NCBI RefSeq assembly: GCF_009745985.1
Contig: NZ_WFIX01000032.1
Coordinates: 1-64,000 of the forward strand
Origin: Microbacterium karelineae
GTDB lineage: Bacteria; Actinomycetota; Actinomycetes; Actinomycetales; Microbacteriaceae
Direction: 5' to 3'
DNA: 64,000 bases
Part shown: positions 27,781 to 36,104 of the stretch, in pieces
Layout: every line of letters begins with the position of its first letter
Numbering within the stretch: the first letter of the stretch is position 1
Translations under genes and position numbers: made by a program
Notes under the pieces: model-generated
The model's database searches: none
What the model was told of the DNA's origin: nothing
Seen by the model: only the letters and a program-made list of their open reading frames with translations

Positions 27781-28446
27781 TCAGGCGAGAGCGGACACGA
27801 GGGCTCGGGCGGCGGACTCCGATGACTGCGGGTTCTGTCCGGTGATCAGGAGTCCGTCGATGATCGTGTGGTCGCTCCACGCAGTTGAGACGCTGACGTC
27901 GGCGCCAAGATCACGCAGCGCACTTTCGAGCAGGAACGGCGCGCGGTCGGCAAGACCACCCAGGCGCTCTTCCTCGTCGGAGAATCCCGTCACGCGGCGA
28001 CCGGCCACGATCGGGTCGCCGGAGGTTGTGCGTGCAGGGAGGAGGGCTGCCAGGCCGTGGCACACGGCGGCGACGGGACGCCGCGCGGCGACGGTTGCGG
28101 CGATGAGGGCCGCCGAGTCCGGGTCCACGGCGAGATCCTGCATCGGTCCGTGGCCGCCCGGGTAGTACACAGCATCGTACGCAGCAGGGTCCACGTCCGC
28201 GAGCACGAGGGGCGACGCGAGGCCGGGGATTCGGGCGATGGCCGCGGCGTCGCCGTCTCCGAGGCTTGCTGAATCGGCGACCGGCGGCATTCCGTCCGGT
28301 GTGGTGAACACGATGTCGTGGCCGGCACGGGTCAGCAGTCGATACGGCGTGAGGAGTTCCTCGGCCCAGAATCCGGTGGGGTGGGCGCTGCCATCGCTGA
28401 GAGTCCAGCTGCGGGCGGCGGTGACGACGAAGAGGACGACGGACAT
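27781..28446 (-). CDS. DJ-1/PfpI-family (type 1 glutamine amidotransferase-like) protein
   Basis: This 221-residue protein starts at an ATG with AAGGAG five bases upstream. It has the DJ-1/PfpI plan: VVLFVVTAA strand, YPGGHGPMQDL loop, and the nucleophile elbow AVCHGLAALLPA with the reactive Cys. Length and the GFSDEEE segment resemble the Hsp31/HchA-like branch, members of which are glyoxalase III/deglycase or chaperone-like enzymes. It is transcribed divergently from a LysR-type gene that probably controls it in response to electrophile or oxidative stress. Confidence 0.87.
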   Translation of the reverse strand: MSVVLFVVTAARSWTLSDGSAHPTGFWAEELLTPYRLLTRAGHDIVFTTPDGMPPVADSASLGDGDAAAIARIPGLASPLVLADVDPAAYDAVYYPGGHGPMQDLAVDPDSAALIAATVAARRPVAAVCHGLAALLPARTTSGDPIVAGRRVTGFSDEEERLGGLADRAPFLLESALRDLGADVSVSTAWSDHTIIDGLLITGQNPQSSESAARALVSALA

Positions 28447-28539
28447 GAATGCTCCTTGAGGTGGACGACGAGTGTCGTATGGATGTCGATGTCCAGGACA
28501 ACAGCCGCCTTGTGGGCTTGCTTCCGATAGATTGACGAT

Positions 28540-29439
28540 GTGAGTGATCGGAATTCCGATGGCCTGCGGGACATCGCCTTGTGGCGGACGTTCCTTGCCG
28601 CGTATCGGACCGGATCGGTGTCGTCGGCTGCGCGGATGCTGGGGCGGGCGCAATCAAGCGTGACGGCGCAGGTGCAGGAACTGGAACGACGCATCGGCGA
28701 GCCGTTGTTCGAACGCCACGCCCGTGGCGTCCGGCCGACGGCGCGGGCCGACGATCTCGCGACTCGTCTGGCCGGCCCGCTCGACGCTCTCGCGACCATG
28801 CTCGGGTCGCCCCCGCCGGCCAACGCGCCGCCCGTCCGGATCGGGGGTGCGGGCGACTTCCTAGCGACGGTTGTGGTGCCGGCGCTGGCGCCGGCGGTCG
28901 CGCGAGGTCTCCGTGTCGAGATGACGCCGGGTCTGGCGGCAGACCTGCTGGACAAGATCAGGGCAGGGAGCCTCGATCTCGTGATCTCGGCGGTGCGACC
29001 GCGAGGGCGTGCGTTCCGGTTCGCCGCTCTTGTCGATGAGGAGTTCGTCCTCGTCGCGTCGCCATCACTTGGATTCTCCCGATCGGCCGACATGCGGCCC
29101 GAGGCGCTGGCGTCGACCCCGCTCCTGGCGTTCGCCCAGGACGTGCCGATCCTCCGCCGCTACTGGCGTCATGTATTCGGGATCCGGCTCGAGCGCGCGC
29201 CCACGCTCGTCGCACCGGACCTGCGCGCGCTGATCGCCGCCGCGGTCGCCGGAGCGGGTGTCACTGTGCTCCCCACCTACCTCATCGCGGGCGAGCTGGC
29301 TGACGGGCGATTGGTGGTGCTGCGCGAGACGGATGATCCTCCGATCAATACCCTGTATCTGGCATGGCGGCCAGGCCCGAGCACCGAAGGGGTCGTTCAC
29401 GTCGAGCAGGTTCTTCGCGAGGCCGTCGCCAGCCTCTGA
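28540..29439 (+). CDS. LysR-family transcriptional regulator
   Basis: 299 residues. N-terminal winged HTH (LWRTFLAAYRTGSVSSAARMLGRAQSSVTAQVQELERRIG is the region, residues ~14-50) and a C-terminal effector domain. The GTG start follows TAGATT by six bases, so the message may be leaderless. LysR proteins usually regulate the divergent gene, here the PfpI-type protein, binding within the 93-base gap 28447-28539. No unambiguous T-N11-A operator was picked by eye. Confidence 0.88.
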   Translation: MSDRNSDGLRDIALWRTFLAAYRTGSVSSAARMLGRAQSSVTAQVQELERRIGEPLFERHARGVRPTARADDLATRLAGPLDALATMLGSPPPANAPPVRIGGAGDFLATVVVPALAPAVARGLRVEMTPGLAADLLDKIRAGSLDLVISAVRPRGRAFRFAALVDEEFVLVASPSLGFSRSADMRPEALASTPLLAFAQDVPILRRYWRHVFGIRLERAPTLVAPDLRALIAAAVAGAGVTVLPTYLIAGELADGRLVVLRETDDPPINTLYLAWRPGPSTEGVVHVEQVLREAVASL

Positions 29440-29582
29440 TGAATCCCCTTGGATTTCGTACCGCTCTTCGCATGCTGCGAACGTGTCGTGCCGACCGAAT
29501 CGGCCGCACCTGACCGAGTTGAGCTGCCCGGCTCCCCGTGCAGGAGTCTCGTGCGGCGTCGTTGTTGTGGCGGGGCCGGTCG

Positions 29583-30410
29583 TCAGCCGTGGAACTCCGC
29601 GGGGTGCGGGCCGGTGCGTCCGTCGCGATCGAGTGCGTCGATCGAGGCGAGTTCCTCGCTGGTGAGCGTGAAGTCGAACACGTCGAGATTCTCAGCGATG
29701 CGGCGCGGGGTGACCGACTTGGGGATGACGATCCGATCCTGCTGGAGGTGCCAGCGCAGCACGACCTGGGCGGGGGTCTTGCCGTGGCGCGTGGCGATCA
29801 CGGTGATCGCGGGATCGCCGAGGACGGCGCCCTGCGCGAGCGGGCTCCAGGCTTCGGTGGCGATCCCGTGGCGGGTGTTCGCGGCGGTGACCGCCCGGTT
29901 CTGAAGCGTGGGGTGCAGCTCCACCTGGTTGACGACCGGCACGACCGAGGAGGAGTCGATGAGGCGATCGAGGTGCTCGGGCTCGAAGTTCGATACGCCG
30001 ATCGCGCGGACACGTCCGTCGGCATAGAGCTTCTCGAGGGCACGCCAGGTGTCGATGTAGAGGTCGCGCCGGGGCGTGGGCCAGTGGATCAGGTAGAGGT
30101 CGAGGGCGTCCACGCCGAGCTTGGTGAGGGTGGTGTCGTAGGCGCGGAGGGTGTTGTCGTATCCGTGATCGGCGTTCCATACCTTCGAGGTGAGGAACAG
30201 CTCGTTGCGGGGAATGCCGGCGCCGGCGATGGCGCGTCCGACGCCGGCCTCGTTGCCGTAGATCGCGGCGGTGTCGATGCTGCGGTAGCCCGCTGTGAGG
30301 GCCGCTGCGACGGCTTCGGTGGTCTCATCGTCGGGGACCTGGAAGACGCCGAAGCCGAGCTGGGGGATCTCGACGCCGTTGTTCAGGGTGATGGTGGGAA
30401 TGGCGCTCAT
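29583..30410 (-). CDS. Aldo/keto reductase
   Basis: This 275-residue TIM-barrel AKR5-like enzyme has the catalytic tetrad: Asp46, Tyr51, Lys76 and His109 (contexts SIDTAAIYGNE, LTSKVWN, LYLIHWP). The NADPH-binding C-terminal IPKSVTPRRIAENLDVFDF is intact. It reduces aldehydes or ketones (dicarbonyls, 2,5-diketo-gluconate-like substrates). It lies 52 bases downstream of the MFS gene on the same strand and is probably co-transcribed with it under MarR control. Confidence 0.93.
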   Translation of the reverse strand: MSAIPTITLNNGVEIPQLGFGVFQVPDDETTEAVAAALTAGYRSIDTAAIYGNEAGVGRAIAGAGIPRNELFLTSKVWNADHGYDNTLRAYDTTLTKLGVDALDLYLIHWPTPRRDLYIDTWRALEKLYADGRVRAIGVSNFEPEHLDRLIDSSSVVPVVNQVELHPTLQNRAVTAANTRHGIATEAWSPLAQGAVLGDPAITVIATRHGKTPAQVVLRWHLQQDRIVIPKSVTPRRIAENLDVFDFTLTSEELASIDALDRDGRTGPHPAEFHG

Positions 30411-30462
30411 CGGGGTTCTCTCTGTTCGGTTCGTAGTTCGCTGGACGGCGTGCGGAGTCGGA

Positions 30463-31650
30463 TCAGTTGGCGGCGAGTGTGTCGGGGATGGGCCGGGTGG
30501 TGGTGTCGCGGCGTGCGCTGGCGGCGGCGATGGCCATCACGAAGAGCGCCGCGGTGGTGATGAGGGCGCCGATCCAGATCGGTGAGGTGTATCCGAGGCC
30601 AGCGGTGATGCCGACGCCGCCTGCCCAGGCACCGAGGGCGTTGCCGACGTTGAAGGCGCCGATGTTCGCACCCGATGCGAGGGTGGGGGCGTTTCCGGCG
30701 TAGTTCATGACGCGGCTCTGCAGTCCGGGCACGGTGCCGAATCCGAAGCCGCCCATGAGGAACAGGGCGATGATCGTCGCGATGCCGGAGCCGGCGAACA
30801 CGCCGAAGAGGGCGAGGATGACGACGAGGGCGGTGATGAAGAGCAGCAGGGTGCCATCGATGGAGCGATCGGCGAGACGTCCGCCGAGCCAGTTGCCGAT
30901 GACGAGGCCGACGCCGAACAGCACGAGCAGCCACGGTACGGCGCTGGTGTCGAACCCGCTGACCTCGGTGAGCGTGTAGGCGATGTAGGTGAAGGCGCCG
31001 AACATGCCGCCGTAGGCGAGGATCGTGACGGTGAGGGAGAGCCAGACCTGGCCGGATCGGAAGGCGGCGAGCTCGCGGCGGACGCTGACCTTCTCTTCGG
31101 GGCTGTGCAGCTTCGGGACGAGAGCGGCGATGCCGATGAATGCGAGCACCCCGATGGCGGAGATCGCCCAGAACGTCGAGCGCCATCCGAGCTGTTGGCC
31201 CAGGAACGTGCCGAAGGGCACGCCGAACACGTTGGCCGCGGTGAGGCCGGTGAACATGATGGCGATGGCTCCGGCCTTCTTCTCGGGGGCGACGAGGCTC
31301 GCTGCGACGACGGACCCGATGCCGAAGAACGCGCCATGGCAGAGTGCGGCGACGATGCGGCCGATCATCGCGACGCCGTAGTCCTCGGCGATCGCGGTGA
31401 GGACGTTGCCGATGATGAACAGCACGATGAGGCTCAGCAGCACGGGCTTGCGGGGGAGCTGGGTTGTCGCTGCGGTCAGCACGAGAGCGCCGAGGACGAC
31501 GGCGAGGGCATAGCCGGAGATCAGCCAGCCGGCGGTGGCCTCTGAGACGGCGAAGTCTGCTGCCACCTCGGGGAGCAGCCCCATGATGACGAACTCGGTC
31601 AGTCCGATGCCGAACGCACCGAGGGCGAGGGCGATCAGTCCTGGAGGCAT
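30463..31650 (-). CDS. MFS transporter, DHA1 (AraJ/chloramphenicol-exporter) type
   Basis: 395 residues, twelve membrane segments. The DHA1 motif regions are ALGAFGIGLTEFVIMGLLPE in TM1, TTQLPRKPVLL between TM2 and TM3, and GRIVAALCHGAFFGIGSVVA in TM4. Proteins of this group export drugs or sugars. CAGGAGA precedes the ATG; the in-frame extension upstream covers the operator region and is not protein-like. Divergent from a MarR regulator, which suggests induction by an exported toxic compound. Confidence 0.9.
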   Translation of the reverse strand: MPPGLIALALGAFGIGLTEFVIMGLLPEVAADFAVSEATAGWLISGYALAVVLGALVLTAATTQLPRKPVLLSLIVLFIIGNVLTAIAEDYGVAMIGRIVAALCHGAFFGIGSVVAASLVAPEKKAGAIAIMFTGLTAANVFGVPFGTFLGQQLGWRSTFWAISAIGVLAFIGIAALVPKLHSPEEKVSVRRELAAFRSGQVWLSLTVTILAYGGMFGAFTYIAYTLTEVSGFDTSAVPWLLVLFGVGLVIGNWLGGRLADRSIDGTLLLFITALVVILALFGVFAGSGIATIIALFLMGGFGFGTVPGLQSRVMNYAGNAPTLASGANIGAFNVGNALGAWAGGVGITAGLGYTSPIWIGALITTAALFVMAIAAASARRDTTTRPIPDTLAAN

Positions 31651-31696
31651 GAGGGTTCTCCTGTTACAGTTGTTGAGTAGTTGCAGGCGCGTGATT

Positions 31697-31730
31697 TTGC
31701 GCAAGCGAGAATGATCATTGCACACGCAAT
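31697..31730. promoter_or_regulatory. Putative MarR operator in the divergent MFS/MarR promoter
   Basis: This AT-rich gap (31651-31763) contains two dyads: TTGCGCAA (31697-31704) and ATTGC-ACAC-GCAAT (31717-31730). A related GCGCAAGCAA follows at about 31737. MarR dimers bind pseudo-palindromes of this size, so these are good autoregulatory candidates. Confidence 0.55.
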
Positions 31731-31763
31731 TAGAACGCGCAAGCAAGTAGATGTGGAGAGGTG

Positions 31764-32228
31764 ATGAACATGGGGATCGGTGATGATGCCGTCCAGGTGC
31801 GCGCACAGGGGTGGCGCACGCTCGCGGCGCTGCACGGTCTGATCGAGTCGGCGCTGGAGCGCAGTCTCAGTGACGCTGTCGAGCTCTCCGTCGTGGAGTA
31901 CACGGTGCTCGACGCGCTCGACCGTCAGGACGGGTGGCACATGCGGATGCAACAGCTCGCCCGCGCCACCGCGCTCAGCCCGAGCGCGACGACCCGGCTC
32001 GTGACGCGGCTGGAGGACCGCGGGCTGCTCACTCGTGTGCTGTGCGCGGATGACCGTCGCGGCATCTACACCGAGCTCACGCCCGCCGGTCGCGACCTGT
32101 ACGAGCGCTCACGCCCGATCCACGACGAGACGCTCGAGCGTGCGCTGGAGGAAGCAGCGACGCGGCCCGAGCTGGCGCCGGTGGTGGGCGCACTGCACGA
32201 CGTCGCGCTGCCTGCCGTCGCGCGCTGA
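31764..32228 (+). CDS. MarR-family transcriptional regulator
   Basis: This 154-residue protein has the MarR winged-helix core: MQQLARATALSPSATTRLVTRLEDRGLLTRVLCADDRRGIYTEL lies in the recognition helix and wing region (about residues 60-105). ATG 31764 is preferred because GGAGAGG is correctly spaced; GTG 31761 and ATG 31770 are alternatives. It probably represses itself and the divergent MFS/aldo-keto reductase pair. It ends 36 bases before the convergent LysR gene. Confidence 0.87.
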   Translation: MNMGIGDDAVQVRAQGWRTLAALHGLIESALERSLSDAVELSVVEYTVLDALDRQDGWHMRMQQLARATALSPSATTRLVTRLEDRGLLTRVLCADDRRGIYTELTPAGRDLYERSRPIHDETLERALEEAATRPELAPVVGALHDVALPAVAR

Positions 32229-32264
32229 CCGAGGTCCCGAGAACCCGAGAGGACCTCGCGATCC

Positions 32265-33242
32265 TCAGGCGGCCCGGCCGATCGCGGCGCGTCGCAGCTT
32301 CCAGGGTGCGCCGTCGATGTGCATGAGCGATTCGGCGGTGGCGTTCACAGCGGGGGTTCGCAGCGCGTCGACCGGCATCACCAGGTGGATCGCGCGCTCC
32401 GATCCGGGGCTCGTTCGCCGCACGACGGCGCCGCGCGGGATCGCCGCCGTTCCCAGGGCGAGTCGAGGCAGGATGGCGACGCCGAGGCTCCTGGCGACGA
32501 GCCCGAGGACGGCGGTGAAGTTGTCGGTCTCGAACGCGATATCGGGCTCGAACCCCGCCGCGTGACACGCTGTGACGACGTGCCCTCGGCATCTCGGACA
32601 GCCCGCCACCCACTCGTCGTCCTGGAGGTCGGCGATGTCGATCGTCCCCTCGTCGGCGAGCGGGTGGTCATCGGGCAGGATCAGGAGCATCTCGTCGTAG
32701 AACAACGTCAGCGCCATCAACTCCGTGAGGGCCTGCATCTGCTCCTCCCATCCGTCTCCTGGGTAGGAACAGGTGATCGCCGCGTGCACGGCGCTGTCCC
32801 GCAGGAGCGCGAGCGCGTCGGGCGGCTCCGCCTCCGAATAGGCGATTGAGATCCCGGGATTCGTGGTGCGCAGCGTCGACAGGAGCGTCGGAACGATGGT
32901 GGAGGATGCCGAGGGGAACCCGGCGATCGCGACGTGACCGACCCGTCCGTCGATGAGCCGAGACAGGGCGGTGGACGCCTCGGCGAGGGCGCACTCGACC
33001 GGTGTTGCCGCGGCGCTCACGATCGCACCCGCCTCGGTCAATCGCACGCGTCGGCCGAGCCGCTGGACGAGCGGGACGCCCAGTCGTGCCTCCGCGCGCT
33101 GCAGGCTCTGGCTCACCGCGGGCTGGCTGAATCCCAGGGTCCGGGCGGCCGCGGTGATCGAGCCGGCGTCTTCGATCGCCCGCAGCAGCCGAATGGTGTG
33201 CAGGTCGAGATCGGGGCGCCCTGGGCGGGGAGAGTCACCCAT
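32265..33242 (-). CDS. LysR-family transcriptional regulator
   Basis: 325 residues. The N-terminal HTH (DLHTIRLLRAIEDAGSITAA, FSQPAVSQSLQRAE) is followed by a LysR substrate-binding domain. An unusual pair of cysteines, GCPRCRGH (around residue 213), could bind metal or sense redox. The ATG is six bases after TACCCT (minus strand), consistent with a leaderless message. It lies downstream of, and in the same direction as, the amidohydrolase gene at 33360-34724, and may regulate that gene or the divergent amidohydrolase pair. Confidence 0.87.
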   Translation of the reverse strand: MGDSPRPGRPDLDLHTIRLLRAIEDAGSITAAARTLGFSQPAVSQSLQRAEARLGVPLVQRLGRRVRLTEAGAIVSAAATPVECALAEASTALSRLIDGRVGHVAIAGFPSASSTIVPTLLSTLRTTNPGISIAYSEAEPPDALALLRDSAVHAAITCSYPGDGWEEQMQALTELMALTLFYDEMLLILPDDHPLADEGTIDIADLQDDEWVAGCPRCRGHVVTACHAAGFEPDIAFETDNFTAVLGLVARSLGVAILPRLALGTAAIPRGAVVRRTSPGSERAIHLVMPVDALRTPAVNATAESLMHIDGAPWKLRRAAIGRAA

Positions 33243-33359
33243 GTTCTCAGGGTAGGAGGACGGTGTTTCCCAGCTGTTTCGGTGGTGAGATCACGCGGAC
33301 GGCGGAGCCGGATCCGCGCGTCGATCGGCTGAACCTCGTCACCCTTTCGGCGGCGAGGT

Positions 33360-34724
33360 TCATCGTGGATGCGCGACGAGATCCGGCAGCTCGTGCACGC
33401 GCGCGGAGGCTTCGGATGCGAGTGGGTTCGTGGAGGCGCCTCCTCCCGCGTTCACGAGCCGCCCGCCGACGTAGACGGCGGTGAGGTTGCGTGTGGTCAT
33501 GGAGAGCACGTAGCTGCGCACGGGATGCCAGAGCGGGCCGACGTCGGGTGACGTCGGGTCGACGACGACGAAGTCGGCGAGCTTGCCGGGCTCGAGGCTG
33601 CCGACCCGATCGGCGACGCCCATGATCTCCGCGCTGCCGAGGGTGTGCAGTCGGAGCATCTGCTCCGGCATCATCGAGAGGGGATCCTGTGTCCGGGCGC
33701 GCTGCGCATAGATCCCGATCCGCATGTTCTGCCACGGATCGGACACGTCCGTGCACGCCTGGTCGTCCAGCCCGACGCCGACCGGCATGCCCCCGTCGAT
33801 CATCTCGGGGACGAGGGCGATTCCCGAGGCGAGGCGGCCGTTGGAGGCGGGCTGCCATGACATCGCGGCCCCGCCGGCCACGGCCTCGTCGATGATCTCG
33901 GGGGTCGTCTGGATGAAGTGGCCGAAGACGAGACCGAGGCCGAGCGCCCCCGCGTCGCGGTAGAGCGCGAACTTCGACCGCTGGTGCTCGACGGCCTCGG
34001 GCGATTCGAGGAAGTGGGCCTGGTTCGTGACCCCGTAGCGGCGCATGGCCTCGACCTCGAACTCTGCGGCGCCGGGGTGGGGCGACCACTGCACCTGGCC
34101 CATGATCGAGCTGCCGAGCGCGAGGTCGGGGTCCATCGCCCGCGCGTGGGCGACCTCGGCGGCGAAGCGCGCGAAGACCTCGTCTTCGTCGCCGGAGGTG
34201 ACGTCCATGCCGCTCGCGTCGACGAAGCGGATCCCCGCATCGCGGCACCCGTCGGCCTGGCGCGTGTGGTATTCGAGGTCGCGCAGGCGCGCGGTGCCCG
34301 TGCGGCGCCCCGCGACCATCGGCTCCCACGCCTGCAGGGGGTCGGTGAAGTTGTAGGCGGTCGTCACGCCGTTCGCGAGGAAGTCGAGGGCGCCGTGCAC
34401 CGTGGCCCAGTACATCTGCTCGGGGGTCATCTGCGCCGTCGTGCCGAGCATGGAGTCGCACCAGCCGTAGAGCGTGTCGGCGACGCCGAGGCCGCGCAGC
34501 CCGCTCGTGAACAGGTGCGAGTGGCTCGACACGAACCCTGGCGCCACGAAGGCGCCGGCGACATCGAGCGTCTCGTCCGCGGTCGTGCCCGCCGGGGGTG
34601 TGCCGGCGCCGAGCGCCGCGATGCGACCATCCTCGACGAGCATCCATCCGCCGTCGATGAACCCCGGATCCGCCGTGCCCGCGGGGATCGTGATGAGGCG
34701 CGCGGACGTGACGAGGAGCGACAT
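33360..34724 (-). CDS. ATZ/TRZ-family metal-dependent amidohydrolase (deaminase type)
   Basis: 454 residues. The metal site of the chlorohydrolase/guanine-deaminase group is complete: SSHSHLF (HxH), the NQAHFLES His plus the Glu that activates water, FGHFIQT, and the terminal Asp in VGLDDQA. Such enzymes deaminate or dechlorinate triazines, guanine, cytosine or melamine-like rings. ATG 34724 follows TAGCCT by seven bases (leaderless type); a GTG at 34763 is the alternative. Divergent from a paralogue that has lost metal ligands. Likely part of heterocycle nitrogen use. Confidence 0.88.
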   Translation of the reverse strand: MSLLVTSARLITIPAGTADPGFIDGGWMLVEDGRIAALGAGTPPAGTTADETLDVAGAFVAPGFVSSHSHLFTSGLRGLGVADTLYGWCDSMLGTTAQMTPEQMYWATVHGALDFLANGVTTAYNFTDPLQAWEPMVAGRRTGTARLRDLEYHTRQADGCRDAGIRFVDASGMDVTSGDEDEVFARFAAEVAHARAMDPDLALGSSIMGQVQWSPHPGAAEFEVEAMRRYGVTNQAHFLESPEAVEHQRSKFALYRDAGALGLGLVFGHFIQTTPEIIDEAVAGGAAMSWQPASNGRLASGIALVPEMIDGGMPVGVGLDDQACTDVSDPWQNMRIGIYAQRARTQDPLSMMPEQMLRLHTLGSAEIMGVADRVGSLEPGKLADFVVVDPTSPDVGPLWHPVRSYVLSMTTRNLTAVYVGGRLVNAGGGASTNPLASEASARVHELPDLVAHPR

Positions 34725-34804
34725 GGCGGCGAGGCTATCCGCGGCATGTTTCCGGTTCGTCACGGCGGGCGGGTCGCGGCACGAGGCGTGATAGCTGTGG
34801 ACGG

Positions 34805-36094
34805 ATGAACGCTCTCACGCTCCATGACCCGCTCGCCGTCTGGACCGAGGCCGACGAGGGGACGGGCGATGTGCACGTCTCGGACGGCGTCGTCACCGCG
34901 CAGGCCGAGGCCGGTGCGGAGCGCATCGACGTCTCGGGCTGCGTCGTGACGCCGGGCCTCGTCAACGCGCACCACCACCTCATGCAGTCGGCCTTCCGTA
35001 CGCTGCCCGGCACGCGCGGTGTCGCGATGCGCGACTGGCTTCCCGCCATGGCCGCGGCTTACCGAGCGGCGCGGATCGACGGAACCCTGGCGTTCGCCGC
35101 GGCGCGCGTCGGGATCGCCGAGGGGCTCCTCTCCGGCGTCACGACGGTCGCGGATCACCACCTGAACTGGCCCGAGGAGGGCGGGGGCGTCGAGATCGCG
35201 CTCGCCGTCGAGCGCGCCAGGGCGGAGCTCGGTGGTCGGCTCGCCTTCGTGCGCGGGACGGCGGGAGATCCGCCCGATCGCGCGGCACGGAGCGCCGACG
35301 CGATCGCCGCGGCGGTGGCGCCCGACGCCGGCGGGGTGTCGGCCGACGGGATGACGCAGGTCGCCGTCGGGCCGGCGGGCGTCCACAGCGACGGCAGGGC
35401 GACGTTCGACGCGCTCGCGGAGGTGGCGCGGGATCGCGGGCTGCGTCGGCGCACGCAGGCGAACGAGCAGGTCGATACGACGATCGCGCTCGAGCGCTAC
35501 GGCCGCCGGCCGCTCGACCTGCTCGACGAGTGGGGCTGGCTCGAACCGGGGGTCACGATCGCCCATCTCTGCGATGTCACCGACCGGGAGATCGCGCTGC
35601 TCGCCGAACGCGGCGTCACGGCGACGCACGCGCCCGGCTGCGATGTGCCGATGGGCTGGGGGATCGCGCCCGTGCGAGACCTGCTCGACGCGGGGATCGC
35701 CGTCGGGCTCGGCACCTCGGGAGGCGGGAGCAACGATGCGGGGCATCTGCTCGCCGACGCGCGCCTCGCGATGCAGGTCTCGGGCCTCGTGGGGCCGCAG
35801 CTCTCCGCGCGAGAGGTGCTGTCGGCGGCGACGGCCGGATCCGCGCGCGGGCTCGGGCGCGACGACCTCGGCCGAATCCGCGAGGGCGGATCGGCCGATC
35901 TGTGCGTCTGGGACGTCTCCGGCGCGGCCGACGCGGGCTCGGCGGATCCCGTCGCGGGCCTGCTGTGGATGTCGCCGGGACGGCGTCCGCGCCACGTCAT
36001 CGTGGGAGGTCGCGTCGTGGTGCGCGATCACCGCCTCGTCGCGGCCGACGAGGCGGAGATCGTCGCGGCGCTCCGGGAGCGCGTCGGCCGCTGA
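34805..36094 (+). CDS. 8-oxoguanine-deaminase-like amidohydrolase paralogue with substituted metal ligands
   Basis: This 429-residue protein aligns along its length with the 8-oxoguanine/hydroxydechloroatrazine hydrolase group: CVVTPGLVNAHHHLMQS, ADHHLNW, LERYGRRPLDLLDEWGWL, IAHLCDVTD, GWGIAPVRDLLDAGIAVGLG. Two conserved ligand sites differ. The usual HTHLAE reads RTQANEQ (His to Asn), and the usual GVDGSASND reads GTSGGGSND (Asp to Ser). It may be catalytically dead or use altered metal binding. The TAGCTG-N7-ATG arrangement hints at a leaderless start but the box is imperfect. It converges with the reductase gene, nine bases apart. Confidence 0.8.
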   Translation: MNALTLHDPLAVWTEADEGTGDVHVSDGVVTAQAEAGAERIDVSGCVVTPGLVNAHHHLMQSAFRTLPGTRGVAMRDWLPAMAAAYRAARIDGTLAFAAARVGIAEGLLSGVTTVADHHLNWPEEGGGVEIALAVERARAELGGRLAFVRGTAGDPPDRAARSADAIAAAVAPDAGGVSADGMTQVAVGPAGVHSDGRATFDALAEVARDRGLRRRTQANEQVDTTIALERYGRRPLDLLDEWGWLEPGVTIAHLCDVTDREIALLAERGVTATHAPGCDVPMGWGIAPVRDLLDAGIAVGLGTSGGGSNDAGHLLADARLAMQVSGLVGPQLSAREVLSAATAGSARGLGRDDLGRIREGGSADLCVWDVSGAADAGSADPVAGLLWMSPGRRPRHVIVGGRVVVRDHRLVAADEAEIVAALRERVGR

Positions 36095-36104
36095 GGCGCT
36101 GCGG

